Source: Lantana camara
Lineage: Eukaryota; Streptophyta; Magnoliopsida; Lamiales; Verbenaceae
Direction: 5' to 3'
DNA length: 64,000 nucleotides
Assembly (NCBI GenBank): GCA_037501455.1
Contig: CM074856.1
Span: 15,955,001-16,019,000 of the forward strand
Part shown: positions 41,488 through 54,679 of the stretch, piece by piece
Layout of the letters: every line of letters begins with the position of its first letter
Position numbering within the stretch: position 1 is the first letter of the stretch
Translations under genes and position numbers: made by a program
The notes under the pieces: generated by a model
Databases searched by the model: none
Told to the model about the DNA's origin: nothing
Seen by the model: only the letters and a program-made list of their open reading frames with translations

Positions 41488-41577
41488 TTTTTGGCGTCGT
41501 CTGTGGGAAACCGTTTCTCTATCCCTTTCTTTCTTTTTGTTGGTAGAAGAGCAAGCACACTCTTATCCTTTCCAGTC

Positions 41578-44500
41578 ATGGTCGCCACAAGGTCTGGAGC
41601 CGTGGGAGGAGGAGATAACGCCTCCCAAGATGCCAATATCGTTATTCCCTCCACCGCTACTGGTGGAGCCCCACCTCCTTCCGTCACCGTTGGTGGAGCA
41701 CCTCCCTCCGCAGGAGTGATTCCGCAAGCAGAGTCTTCAGTACCTCCACCTGCACCCCCGGCACTGCCGATTCTCGCCGCCGCTGGAGGAGTCTCTCTCT
41801 CTGCTCCTCCGCAGCCTGCTCAGAACCCGTGGTTCCATCCCCAGGTGAATCCCGGATTGCAGGGTTACATGATGCCCCCACCCGGTTACACCCTCACCCC
41901 GTCTGTTATGGTGCCGCCGGTCCAGCCGTATCATGCTGGTCAGATCCAGCTCCCGGTGGTGATCTCCAGGGAGATTGAAGGAGTGGAGTTACCTCCACTA
42001 ACCACCCAGCAATTGAGGGCTCTCTATGCCCAGTGTGAGGTTCAGGCGGCCCAGGGAGCATGGGAGAGGTTCCACTCCATGTACTTTCCCTCTGGGCAGG
42101 CCACTCAAGTTGCAGCCCCTTTGGGCGGACAACAAAACTTTCCCCTCAGAGAAGCCCAGGCTGTCCTGAGGGCACAACCGCCACCACCACCAGCCAGAGA
42201 AGTGCCCCAGCAGGAGGGCAACGAGCGTCCCTCCATAGGCAGGAATAAAGAGCCCACAGAACGGGTGAATGAGAATGAAGGGGACTCTCATGCCTCTAGG
42301 AGGGGGTCACGAGCCCCCAGACACGGGGACAGACAAGGAGACGTGAATCCTGACATCCTCGCGGCTGTGCAAGACCAGCTGCAGGGTCTAAAGGATATTG
42401 TGGGACAGCTCTCACGAGGGCGTTCAACTCAGATCTTCCCTAGTCAAGATGAACGGGTTGACGCCAGGAGCGCCCGCACCAAGGACCCCCCACCAAAGGT
42501 CCCCCACCGCAAGGAGCCGGAGGAAAACTTCGGCACGTATGAGTACCACCCATTGGCGAGGGGTTCACCCCTCGTGGAAGAAGTTCTGATGGCCCAAGCA
42601 GGCATGGCCAATATCCCCACTTCCATCAACCGATACGACGGGACGACTGATCCAGCTGAACATTTGGATCACTTTTTACATCTAATGCACCTCTACGAGC
42701 ATTCCAGCAACTACTGGGCCAAAGTGTTTGTCACTTCCTTAGTGGGAATGGCTCAGGAGTGGTACAAGCGACTGCCGCCGCGCTCGATTCACTCATATGA
42801 AGAGCTGGCTCATGCTTTCCTCAACCACTTCAATTCTTTGAAAGCGCCAGTCACTGCACCTACCGACCTTTACAACGTGGTGCAAGGAATGAGCGAATCT
42901 CTGCGCTCGTTCTTCGCCCGCTTCAACAAGGAGATCCTACAGGTGGAGAGGCCTTCTATGGATTTCTTGATCCCAGTGCTTTTCCAGGCTGTGGATCATA
43001 AACAGTATGTGAGCAAAAAGTTTGCTGATGCCATCGTAGAAAGGAGGCCAGGGACCCTCATGGCCTTAAGAGAAGTAGCCGAGCCGTTCTTCGCACTCGA
43101 AGACATGTATGGGACGAATGGTCCCCGGCATCACAGTCCGGCCAGGAACGAGCGGCCCCATCACGAGCGGGGACGGGACGTGGCCATCAAGAAGGAGTGC
43201 CCTCTAGAGCGCAAGAGGTCGCCACCACCCCCTCGTCGATTCGAGCGGATCCCGCTCACCCGGCCGAATTCAGAAGTCTACAACCTCTTCGATAAAAAGC
43301 TCTTTAAGAGACCCATCAAAATGAGGGAAACGGACTCGCTCAGGCGCTCGAACAAATACTGCGCATTCCACAAGCAGAGGGGGCACGACACAGATGAGTG
43401 CCGCCAGTTGGAAGCTGAGATTCAGAGGCTCGTCGCAGGGGGCCACCTGAAGGAATTCGTCCGGGTGCTCGAGCGTTACGATGAACGCTGCAACGAGCGC
43501 GCCGGAGGAAGAAGGAGAAGTCCGTCCCGATCGAAGAGCCCAAGGGGTAGGGGACCCCCTGAAAGCAGCAGCCGCCGGGGCAGTAAAGGAAAAGCCCCTG
43601 TGCAGGAAAACGAACCTTTCGCAGTCATAAATATGATTGCATGAGGCTCATCAGGAGGGGATTCCAACACCTCCCGACGGAGGTATGTCCGGAGCTACAA
43701 CCAACGCCCAGCAGTGCCTAAACCCATCTATGCCATCCAGAGTCCAAGCGCTCAACGGTCAAGAGAGAATGATGTAATAGGCTTCGATGATAGGGATTTA
43801 GAGCACATTGTAACACCCCGTGGGGAGGGTATAACCTCTGATTGCCCTATGGTGGTTAGTGTAGATGTTCATAATCACGTTGTAAAAAGGGTGTTGGTGG
43901 ATAGTGGAAGCTCTGTTAATGTTTTGCCTTATTCTACATTTTTAAAGATGAAGGCTGACCTTCCGCTCGAGCCTCTCAAAACGGCCCTCATTGGCTTTGG
44001 GGGCTCGGAAGTTGTCCCACGAGGGCAAATTCGCTTAGCTACTTCATTTGGCTGAGCCCCTCAGCGCAAAACACTCTTTGTAACATACGCAGTGGTGGAG
44101 ATAGACATTCCTTATAACATCATAATTGGGCGCCCCGCCCTCGTGGATTTCAAAGCCATCATCTCCACCTACCACCAGAAGATTAAATTCCCCACCCCCG
44201 AGGGTGTGGGAGAAGTACTGTGCAATGTGCAAGAGGCGTGGGAATGTTACGTGCTGTCCCTTAGAAAGCCTAAAGCGGAGAAAACCTTCCAAATTGGTTC
44301 CACCAAAAAGTCAGTGGATTTCCCCAATCTAGATGAGGACAGCCCAGCACGGAAAAGGGCGAAATTGAACAAGAAGAAGAACAAGAAGAAGAGGGGAGAC
44401 AACGTGGAGAATCCCCTCGAAAGTGCACCACCAGGGACCGTTGGTGGATCGTCCTCAGAAGGAGACGAGCCAGGAGAGGGTGAACCAGCACCCGGTGACC

Positions 44501-47500
44501 GTTTGATAGGAAAGAAGAGGGCGCTCGAACTTCCTCGCCCTGAGATAAGGATCGAACCCTCGGAGAAGTTCCTTACCATTGAGCTGGAGCCCGGAAACAA
44601 GGATAAGACTACACAGATAGGATCAAACCTCTCGGGGCCTTCTCAGATTATGATGATTGACTTCCTCAGGGAAAACAGTGATGTATTTGCATGGAAAGCC
44701 TCCGACCTCACAGGGATTGACCCGAGCGTCATTGTCCATAGGCTTAATGTGGATCCCTCTTTCAAACCCGTCAAGCAGAAAAAGCGGGATGTACATGGCT
44801 TTCGGAAAAAAGTCATTGAAGAGGAAGTTAATAAACTCCTAGAGGCTCAGTATATCGAGCCCATCTTGTATCCGGAGTGGTTGTGCAACGTCGTCTTGGT
44901 GCCCAAGAGCGCGAATAAGTGGCGCATGTGCAACGATTTCACTGATCTCAACAAAGCCTGCCCTAAAGATCCTTACCCGCTGCCCCGGATTGATCAACTG
45001 GTGGATTCGACCGCTGGCTGCGAGCTCATGAGCATGATGGACGCTTTCCAGGGATACTATCAGATCTTTATGGCCCCGGAAGACCGCCCCAAAACCTCGT
45101 TTGTTGTCCATCTGGGGGTATATTGCTTCTTAGTCATGCCTTTCGGACTCAAGAACGCCGGAGCTACGTATCAGCGGCTCGTCAACAAGATGTTTGAAAG
45201 AGAAATTGGAAGGTCCATGGAGGTTTATGTGGATGATATGATTGTCAAAAGCGAGCGCCAGGACTCCCACTTGGAAGATCTCAAGCGCACTTTTTCAATC
45301 CTGCGCCAATATGGGATGAAGTTGAACCCTTCGAAGTGTACCTTTGGAGTGCAAGGAGGAAAATTCTTAGGGTACATGGTCAGTCAGAGGGGAATTGAGG
45401 CCAATCCGGAGAAGATCAAGGCCATAATGGAAATCCCCTCCCCTCGAAATTTGCGGGAAGTGCAGGTCCTGGTAGGAAAAATCATCTCGTTGTACAGGTT
45501 TATTTCACGCTCGGCGGACAGGAACCTTCCCTTCTTCAAAATTTTGAGGAACGCACGTAACTTTGCTTGGACAGAAGAATGCGAAAGGGCGCTGCAGGAT
45601 ATGAAGGCATATTTATCGAGCGCACCACTGCTGACTAAGCCTGTCGAAGGCGAGAGGTTATTTATGTATCTTTCCGTTTCTTCCGAGGCCACAAGCGCGG
45701 TTCTGATTGCTGTGCGGGAGCGGAAACACTTACCTATCTATTATCTGAGCAAAACATTGCAAGGGGCCGAAAAGAAGTATTTGGAGATTGAGAAATTCGC
45801 GTTCGCTCTTATTAACGCCTCAAGAAGGCTAAGGCCTTACTTTCAAGCGCACTCCATAACGGTTCTCACCGACCAACCCTTGAAGCAAGTGTTGTCCAAA
45901 CCAGATGTGTCTGGAAGATTAATCAAGTGGGCCATCGAATTGAGCCAGTTCGACTTATGTTTCGAGCCCAGGACCGCGGTACAGGCTCAGGTTGTGGCTG
46001 ATTTATTGGTCGAACGCTTTGGTTTAGAGCCCACCGTTGCGGAGAATGAGGGGTTATGGGTACTGCACACAGATGGTTCCTCAACCTCTCAAGGGGGAGG
46101 AGTAGGAGTGGCCCTCAGAAACCCCGATGGGATTGAGCTGGACTTTGCAATCAAGCTGGATTTCCAAGTCACTAATAACGAAGCAGAATATGAAGCCCTC
46201 GTGCAAGGATTGAATATTGCTTTTCAGAATGGAGCTTCCAGAATTACCGCTTATGTGGATTCACAGTTAATTGCGAGTCAGATTGAAGGAACTTATGAGG
46301 CTCGAGAAACCACCATGGTACAGTACTTAAGTAAAGCCAGAGAAATCATTGGGAAGTTCAAGGAATTTCATCTACTTCAAGTGCCCCGAGGAGAAAACGA
46401 GCGTGCGGACGCCCTGTCAAAGTTTGCATCAGCTTTAGAGGGCACTTCTGAACGTTCTGTTACGTTCCTCAGAACTGAGGAACCTTTGATTAAGGAAAGG
46501 GTCGCCACCGAGATAATCGCCATGATTGATCCAAACGAGCCCTGTTGGCTTGACGACATCGTCATTTTCCTTAGGGATGGAATTCCTCCCACTGACAAGG
46601 TGGAAGCTAGGAAAGTCCGAAGTAAGGCCCCTCGTTTCGCATTGGATCCCGAGGGGAGGTTATTCAAGAAATCATTCCAAGGACCCCCAATGAGATGCCT
46701 GAGGCCCTCACAAGCGAAGGAGACGCTCGAACTCATCCACAATGGAAGCTGTGGGAATCATTCCGGAGGGCGTATCTTGGCAAAAAAGGTCCTGAGAAGT
46801 GGGTTTTATTGGCCTACAGTTCTCCAAGATGCCATTGAATTTTCGAAGAAGTGCCCCAAGTGCCAATTTCATTCAAATCTCCCTCAATTGCCAGCCGCAC
46901 AGATGATCCCAATAGACGTCTCTTGGCCTTTTGATCAGTGGGGAATAGACATCGTGGGCCCCTTGCCCATGGCTGTGGGACAAAAGAAGTTTGTCATTTT
47001 AGCCGTCGACTACTTCACCAAGTGGGCCGAGGCCGAAGCTGTTGCAAAAATCACTTTCAGGGTCGTGAGGGACTTCATTTGGAAAAATATCATTTGCAGG
47101 TACGGCATACCGAGGGTGCTCATTTCTGACAACGGATCCCAGTTCATAGCGGCTGACACACGAGAATGGTGTTCTGAGTTGGGGATCGAGCAGCGATTTA
47201 CCTCTGTAGGACACCCTCAAGCCAATGGGCAAGCAGAAGTTACCAATAGGATCATCTTGCAACATCTGAAAACCATGCTTGAGAGCAAGAAAAGTGAATG
47301 GGCTGAGTAGCTGCAAGGAGCGCTTTGGGCTTATCGCACAACCCCACGAGCGGCCACTGGAGAAACACCGTACGCGTTCGTTTATGGGTCAGAAGCAATG
47401 ATACCAGCGGAGATAGTAAATGAATCCGCTCGTGTCGGCTATTTCGAGCCTCAGCTCAACGATGGCAACAGGAGCTTGGAGTTGGACTTGCTGGATGAAA

Positions 47501-47775
47501 GGAGAGACAAACCATGGGCTAAGATTCACCATTATAAGGCCTCTGTGGCCCAACAGTACAACAAGCGTGTGAGGGAAAGAACTTTCCAGTTGGGAGACTT
47601 GGTTTTGAAGAAAGTGGAAGTATCCAAGCACGTGGGGAAATTGGAACCCAATTGGGAAGGTCCATTCAAGGTCGTACAACTCAGAGCTAACAACACTTAC
47701 ACCCTGGAGACACTTCAAGGAGAGCGCTTGCCTCGCCCTTGGAACGCATGTAACCTCCGGCGGTTTTATGTTTAA
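41578..47775 (+). pseudogene. Retand 2 gag-pol with three nonsense codons
   Basis: Starts at ATG 41578 (MVATRSGAVGGGDNAS), collinear with the intact Retand 1 polyprotein throughout. Stops are TGA at 43642 (GGA in Retand 1) after the gag region, TGA at about 44053 (CGA in Retand 1) in the protease C-terminal part, and TAG at about 47308 (GAG in Retand 1) in the integrase after SEWAE. No frameshift is needed to align the rest. RT YVDD, both RNase H domains and the integrase DDE motifs remain. The first segment alone would still give a gag protein of about 688 residues, so the RNA could be packaged in trans. Confidence 0.93.
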
Positions 47776-49228
47776 AAGTTCTTTGCAAACCCTGATGTAA
47801 CAACCCTCTTTGACGGGTTCTATGTACTTCCAATCACAAGTAAGCGGTAACATAATCTTTTTAATTTCTCTAATACTCCTGTTTCTTTGGTTGCTGGAAT
47901 GGATAAGTCCCACGTCCCTCGTCTTTGCGAGCGTGGTTGGCAACCCATTCCAATATGTATGTTGTTATCTCGTATGGGTTACGCTTGCCAGCACTCTACT
48001 CCACATGAGGGGACGCCCTCATAAGGATAGACTGGTTACGCTCACAACCAATTAGGCGAATTGGAAGAAGATTATGAAGAAAATCCTAGTAGGCCTTAGC
48101 CGTTTCTTACAAAGCCTTGCGCTCGAAAACGGGATCTCCTACAGAGCAAATCCTAGTAGGCCTTGGCTGTTTCTTACAACGCCTTGCGCTCGAAAACGGG
48201 ATCTCCTAAAGAGCAAATCCTAGTAGGCCTTGGCTGTTTCTTACAACGCCTTGCGCTCGAAAACGGGATCTCCTACAAGAGCAAATCCTAGTAGGCCTTG
48301 GCCGTTTCTTATAACGCCTTGTGCTCGAAAATGGGATTTCCTGCAGAGCCAAAAATACGACAAGAGCCAGAGCGCTCGAACAATGGCCTCAGAATCAAGA
48401 AGGGATTGCACAAGTCTTGAACGAGGGCAACCACACAGTAAGACCCTCGCACACACTCAAGACTTAGCAAAATCCCCCAAGGGCGGAAGGAATGTCACAA
48501 GTCATGAACGAGGGCAACCACTCAGTAAGACCCTTGCAAATACTCAAGACTTAGCAAAATTCCCCCAAAGATAAGAAGAAATCGCACGAGCCTTGAACGA
48601 GGGCAGCCTCCCCTAAGACCCTCACGATCGCTCAAGACTTAGACAAATTTTCAAGGCTTATGACAAAAACAAAATTTATACAAGTCTTGAGTGGGGGGGC
48701 AATCTCACAGTAAGACCCTCACGATCGCTCAAGACTTAGACAAATTTTCAAGGCTTATGACAAAAACAAAATTTATACAAGTCTTGAGTGGGGGGCAATC
48801 TCACAGTAAGACCCTCACGATCGCTCCAGACTTAGACAAATCTTCAAGGCTTATGACAAAGGCAAAAATTTATACAAGTCTTGAGTAGGGGGGCCAATCT
48901 CACAATAAGACCCTCACGATCGCTCAAGATTTGGATAAATTTTCAAAGATTTACAGAAGTTAACAAAATTTCTCAAAGTTCTAAAGGCTTATCAGAGAAA
49001 TAAAACATCCACAGAGTATGCTACACACAGTCTTATTATTACAAGATTTGTTCCAGCAAGCTCTAAGTATGAGTTCTGATTCATAAATGAACAGAAGAAC
49101 AAAGTCATGAAAAATGGGATGTATATTCACTGCAAGAAACATTACAAGATAAGGGCTCAAAGGCCACTGAACATTGTTTCAAAAGAAGGGAAAAAAGGCA
49201 TTAAAACAGGAAAATATAGAGAAAAGTT
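47776..49228 (+). repeat. satellite-like tandem arrays of Retand 2
   Basis: Array 1 has 67-68-bp units starting at 48085, 48152, 48219 and 48287 (four copies against three in Retand 1). Array 2 has 87-bp units near 48414 and 48501 and a diverged one near 48588. Array 3 has 97-bp units at 48684, 48781 and 48878 (90 bp in Retand 1). Copy number and unit length differ from Retand 1, so these arrays change faster than the rest of the element. Confidence 0.88.
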
Positions 49229-52090
49229 TCAGGCGGCTGGAGCAATGTCTTCATCGACGATCACCAGTATATTCTGGGCCACGGGGCCATGAACGGGGCC
49301 CTCAGGATCTAGCGATTGGGCTTGGGGATCGTCGGGCTCGTTGACAGCAGGAATGGGAACATTAGCACCCTCGGCGGCTGGGACAGGGGCATCCTCCATG
49401 GTGGGCGCTTGAGGCTCATCTTCAAGGTCATTATCTTGAGCGGATTGAGCAGCTTCCCCTTCCCGATGAGCGTCCGTGTACTCATCTTGGATCAGCTTAA
49501 CCAAGAATTCGTACTCCATCTCAGCAATGGTGTCCGTGGGGTCGTTGGGGTCCTCATCCACTTCCTCACAACGCTCGTTGAACATGAGCCCCGTGCCTTC
49601 TGCACCCTTCATAGCCGGGTCAGTTAACCCCTTGTGGATGCCCTGCTCCACTGCCAAGTTGAAGGCATTCTGGGCCTCATCCAAGCAGTGCAACGAGGCT
49701 GCGAAGTTAAAGGCCTTTGAATGGCAGAATTTGATAAGGGTCTCCTTGTTCGCACGCTCCAGACTCCGAGGCCACTCGCTCACGGCGTCGTTGAATTTCC
49801 TCTCGGCCTCCAGAGCCCTCGTCTTCCAGCTCTCCCGCTCGGTGTCCGCCTTCTTGCAACGCTCGTTAGCTTGGGCTAACTGGTCGCTTAAGCCGCTTCG
49901 AGCGCTCTCCACCACCTGGAAATCTTCCCTCAGTTTTCCCAGCTCCTCCTCCGTTTTATTGTACAAATCCTTGAGGGATTCATACTTGGCAATTTCTACG
50001 TCCAGCTCCGATTGGATCTGAGTCGGGTCATTCGAGCGGGCCATCTTCTTGTACTTGGCCTTGCGCTCGGCATAAATGGAGGCTCGCATTTGCACATTTC
50101 GGAGCCGGGGAAGAACTTGCTGCATAAGTGGGAGGAAAGGGAAGTGTTAGCAAAAAAAAAAAAAAAAAAAAATGCTAACTTACAGAAATGAGCAAAGAAA
50201 GCAAGGAGTGAAGACTTACGGAGATTAGAGCGTGGGCCGCGTCATAAGTCACCTTCTCCACAGACTCCTTGAAGAGGTGACGGTGGTCCGCCGAGAACTG
50301 GGCCTTGTTGTATAGATTCTCGGTGACAGCTTGGGCGAGCGTGCCAGGCCTCAGCAGAACTGGCCCACCGTCGGGGGCGCTGTGTAGTCCTTGTCCCCTC
50401 GTCGGGGGAGCTCCCATATATGTTCCTCCTCTGAAGAGGAAGTTTCCCCCTCGCCCCTGGGGCCCTCGACTACTTGTTTTCCTTTGCCCTTGATTGCCAC
50501 TGAATCGGGCATCCTCTTCCTCTTGCGGGAAGGCCTGCTAGCGCTCGGAGGGGCCTCGGTTATCGCCAGGGTGGTTATTGGCCTCGTTTGTTCTGCAGGC
50601 GGAGGGGGTTGAACGTCTCCCGCTCTCTCTGACCGCCCCCGGGGTACTCTGTTGGCCAGTCTATTCTCCCCCCGGCCACGAGGGGGTTGAACCTCAGGAT
50701 TGGCGCTCGAACTGGCGCCCTGACTACCGCTGCCAGCGTCCCCGCGCTTGCTACGATTGCGAGGGCGCTGTTGCTCGCGCTGTTGGTCCCCTTGTTGGGC
50801 TTAGTTCCTGTTGGCATGAGCGAAGCGTGCGGCTTGTCTGATTCCTCCAGCCATCTCTAATATAGCAATTCCTGCAAGAATGGAAATTTCGAGAGTTAGA
50901 AATCCTCAAACCATCTACTCAGATTGCAAGTTACAAGTACAGAAAGGCAGTTAGTATTCATTCCTATCTAAAGTTAGTGCCCTAAGAATCTAACCATCTC
51001 TCTCTATGTCACGAGCCGGAGGGTTGTCAAGGTAATGGGGGTCGTCGGAAAGACCACACAGGAACATGAGCTCCGCATCGTCTATCCAGTCCTTCGCTTG
51101 TATAAGGTGACCCTCGTCCCTTAAGGCCTCAGCCAAAGCCTTTGCCCAACCTTTGGGGAGGGTCGGCTCCAAACGGCTCTTCGCAACCGAGCCCCAATTT
51201 GTGGACACCCCAAAGCCCTCTCCTGTGGGAGCCTTAACAAAGATGAATTTCTCCTTCCAATTGGGGCCATATGTGCTTGTGGGAGAGTTGATTAGCTTTG
51301 TACGAGCCTTCGCTTGAATGTAGTAGAAGCCCGCCTCAGGAGACGAGCGTGACGAGCTAACTACTTGGAAAAGTGCATGAAAGTTTCGCACAAAGGGCTC
51401 GTATCCAACACTCCCCATCAGAATCACGAAGCTTGTCAGTAGAGCCAAGCCGTTGGGCACTATTTGCGAAGGACAGAGGTTTAAGTCATTCAGCAGGTGG
51501 GCCATTGGGATCAAAATGGGGAACCTCAAACCCCCTGAGCTAACCGAGGCCACATACACCGCCATTTCCCCAGGAGGCGGGTTATTAGCACGCTCGTGGT
51601 TTTCTGGGATTCTCCACGTATACCGCTCGTCCCAGTAAATGGGCGCCATCATCGTTTTCACTTCTCCCACGGTAACTGTGCTGGGAGTCTCATCGGGCGT
51701 GCGCTCGGTAGCCTGGTAACCTGATCCTTCACCCTCGTTAAGCCCTTTGGATTTCTGGGATTTCTTGCTTTTTCCTTTATCACGGGCTCTTTCTGAAGGC
51801 TCGGTTATGGCTTCAGCCACTGGAAGCGGGTTCACGACGGCCACCGTCACAGTATGGCGGTGAGGGTGAGTGGCACTCTGAGTTATGGGGAGAACAACCC
51901 CTTGCCTTTCCGCCTCCATCACCAGATTCATCTCCTCAAAGAGAGGATCCACTCCGCCAGGATTCCTATCCTCCATGGCCATCACCGCCGCCCCCAACTC
52001 CTCATCTCTGGGGGAATCGGGGGAAGAGGAACTCTCAGTGGCCATTTCCTGGATTTCACGGGCGAATTCTTCAACATGTTGGTCAGCCAT
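49229..52090 (-). pseudogene. Retand 2 antisense gene, same three-exon layout, broken in exon 2
   Basis: Exon 1 (50995-52090) is open and very similar to Retand 1. The donor G|GTTAGA and acceptor CTTGCAG|GA (exon 2 from 50871) are conserved and give ERD-G-IAILEMAGG. Exon 2 has a TAA replacing a Gln codon at about 50802 and an indel near 50380 relative to Retand 1, so the frame is lost. Exon 3 (49229 to about 50119) is open, with the coiled coil and an acidic tail slightly longer than in Retand 1. An A-rich homopolymer of about 20 bases lies in intron 2 (about 50153-50172). Loss in exon 2 while exons 1 and 3 stay open suggests recent breakage. Confidence 0.75.
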
Positions 52091-52731
52091 GGCAGAGGCT
52101 GAGATTTGGGAGAGGTTTAATCTGGGTTAGAGAATGGGAGTTTTCTGGAAAGAAATTAGGATTCCCTAAAGGAGTAAAACCTAAGAGATTACAAAGTCCT
52201 AAAGTCCGAATCTAAAGTTAGCAGAGTTAGAAAATTACGCTGGAAGTTTACCTTGTAGGTTTCTGAGAAAATCTGGGAGAAAGGTTGAAGATGCTCTAAG
52301 AACTGGTGTGCGAGAGAATTCTTTTTGCAAAGGATGCTTGGAAGTTCTGAATGCGTAAAGAGTAGCAAGATTTTAGAATCCCATACTTATAGGGATGGGA
52401 GTTGGTACCTTTTTCGGCAGTGAATTCAAAATGGTAATTATTTCCCGCCTAGGAAACCACCCACTTTATGGAACCGTCACATGCTTCCCAATGCTCACGC
52501 GCCCCACGCGCGCCCGCATTTAATGCTCTGACGTTTCGGATACTCAAGAACAGTACAACGCTCAGTGCAAAAGCATTACGAGCGGTCAATTGAAAAGACC
52601 GCATTAATGGCACAATCAGAGGAAAAATTGCTCAACACGCCAAGTCCTATACGAGCGTTACATGCGAAAGATAGAACGTGTCAAAATTCTACAGTCCTTA
52701 TCACTAAGGACTACAGAATTGGGGGGCAAAA

Positions 52732-53541
52732 TGATGGGGTCAAAATACGATCGTCCCACGTTAGGACACGTGGCATCACCGAGATGATGACATCTGTCTC
52801 CCCAAGGTTGCACCCATCAGAGCACGAGCGCTAAGCCCAACAAGCGCAATCCTTCTTCAGGAGTTAAGCCCAACGAGCGCTGTCACCCTCACGAGCGTCC
52901 TTCATACTGTATGATTGGCACGCCCACGTGCCAAGGGAGCCCTCTTCGAGCGTCACACTCCCTCAGAGTTGCCTCCCCTTCGGCTCGTCACTTGAACTGA
53001 AGCCTTCATTCCCCCCAGCGGATATCTTGGCTTCCAATACTCCAGGTTGTCACGAGCGCGCTCTTAAGCCCTCGTTACCAACCACCCAAATGGCTCTCTG
53101 ACACAACGTACATGCCCGCGCACCTGCCACTGTTGCCAGCACCAACTTTTGGCCGCTTTTGCAGAAGATTCCTCCTAGGTTTCTCTCTCATGGCGCCACG
53201 TGTTAGGGCAACATTCGGCCAGGACCACTTGAGGCAAATGACCAAAGGGCCCTTGACCCTCAACTATAAATAGCTAAAGTCATCTTCTACACAAGTAAGC
53301 AATCTTCATCACTGAAACTGTGACTGAACTTACATTTCTTCATACCTTGAACTGACTTGAGCGTCGGAGAGCCAAACTGGGTATCACCCCCAGTTCCCCC
53401 AGCTTGGCCTTCTGACTTTTATTGTGCTTGTCCCAACAGGTAGAACCCCCTTTCTCATCTCCGGCGAATCTCCGGCGGTTTCCTCCACAATTACAAATCG
53501 TAAAGTGATCGGATTCGGACCTTCACATTCTGAACCCATCA
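52732..53541 (+). repeat. 3' LTR of Retand 2
   Basis: 810 bases, two substitutions from the 5' LTR (near 52970 and 53480). It ends CCCATCA and is followed by TATAC. Confidence 0.95.
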
Positions 53542-53738
53542 TATACGAGATTCCGGGGTTTTTATACGCAATTCCTTAAAAATTGTACGCAATTCCTGAA
53601 TTATTATACAACCTTGGGGAGTGAAAAGAAATTTTGTTTTTTAATTGGGGAGTGAACAGGAACTTTTTCAAAATTGTGGAGTGAAAAGGAAATTCAGTTT
53701 ACACTTGGGGATTTTTGAGGAATTGTCCGTTTTTATAT

Positions 53739-54451
53739 TTTGTTTTAGTTATATTAATAAGTAAAATTTAACTTATCTTAAATTTGATATGTAAAATTAC
53801 AATTATGTCATAAAAATTTAATCATATTATTAAATTAAAATATATTTATATTATGCAAACGGTGAATATGAATGCATGCATGCATGGCAAAAAGGAATTG
53901 AAAGACAAGACGCAAGTATTTAGGCGGATTCAAGTGGAGACAAAATCAAAATTTTAAATAAGGAAGACGAAAATTAAATACAACCGACGAAATATCTACT
54001 CCCAAAATATATGTATAAAAAAATAAATTTCAAATTTAAGAAGGCGGGAGCTACCCCTGCCCCCATATGTCGCTCCGGCTATGAACTCATGAATTATTTA
54101 AAATTTTTTTTTTTAGATATTCCCTCGGAATTTGGAGGATTCCTTGTAGTGTGAAGGTAAAGCGAGGAGAGCAATACACGTTTCATGAATTATTGCATAC
54201 TTTCAGTTATGTTAATGTGGTATGGATAAATTATAATCATTGCCACCTTCATATTTACGAAAGTTACTGAAAGATATTCGTTTTTATGAAAGTAACATGA
54301 ATTTGTCGTCTTATTATTCCTCAAGAATCGTTACATGAAGCATGAATTATACAAAATATCACTTCTGAAACTTTGAAATTAAAATTGCATCACCATTATT
54401 ACAAGACAAAGGAGAATGACCCAACTCGGCAGATATAAACTTCGTATTTGT
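53739..54451. other. continuation of the upstream flank of kinase copy A, no gene
   Basis: AT-rich. The part from about 54180 aligns with 59770-60040 of copy B (ATTCCTCAAGAATCGTTACA, ATGAAGCATGAA, CAAAATATCACTTC). No gene. Confidence 0.6.
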
Positions 54452-54541
54452 CCAGAATGGCTATGAACGATGTAGCGTGGGTGGCGGCTTCGGCGCGAAA
54501 TATCTTTTCAAATCGGCACCAAATATTTTTTCCAATCCTTA
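54452..54541 (-). pseudogene. remnant of the small ORF, copy A (C-terminal part)
   Basis: Aligns with 60050-60125 of the copy B small ORF (GAATGGCTATGAACGATGTA on the plus strand). An insert from about 54541 to 56625 separates it from its next bases, GACATAAACGACGGTGGACC, at about 56627. After that, copy A diverges and the N-terminal half is missing. A stop replaces Gly after VPI. Confidence 0.5.
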
Positions 54542-54679
54542 TTATAGAAGTTTAGGTATTTGAATTGCATTGTGTTATTGAAGGAGAAGCAGAGAATACA
54601 TATACAGAGGTACAAGGGGATAATTACAGTAAAAGAATCAATTTAATCCCTATATATATGCTTTCCTAAGAGGGGCCCT

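Larger units (their letters stand above)
40678..53541 (+). mobile_element. Retand-type Tat retrotransposon (Retand 2), complete in structure, gag-pol mutated
   Basis: LTRs of 810 bases (40678-41487, 52732-53541) differ at two sites seen by eye (about 99.8% identity). The target duplication TATAC is perfect (40673-40677, 53542-53546). Layout is the same as Retand 1: gag-pol on plus, tandem arrays, antisense gene on minus, polypurine tract. The 56-base shorter LTR is explained by lack of the 55-base internal duplication in Retand 1. Gag-pol has three stops and the antisense gene one stop plus a frameshift, so it is not autonomous. Confidence 0.95.
40476..53729. mobile_element. palindromic MULE-type MITE, split at its apex by Retand 2
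   Basis: The arms 40476-40677 and 53547-53729 are inverted repeats of each other. They share blocks such as GAAAAAGTTC, TTGAAAAACAAAATT and GGAATTGCGTA. The innermost 66 bases (40641-40677 joined to 53547-53575) form a perfect palindrome. A 9-bp duplication TTTTTATAT flanks the whole (40467-40475, 53730-53738), which fits the Mutator superfamily. Outer ends read GGGAAAATC... and ...GGAATTGTCCG. Without Retand it is about 385 bases and non-coding. Confidence 0.75.
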
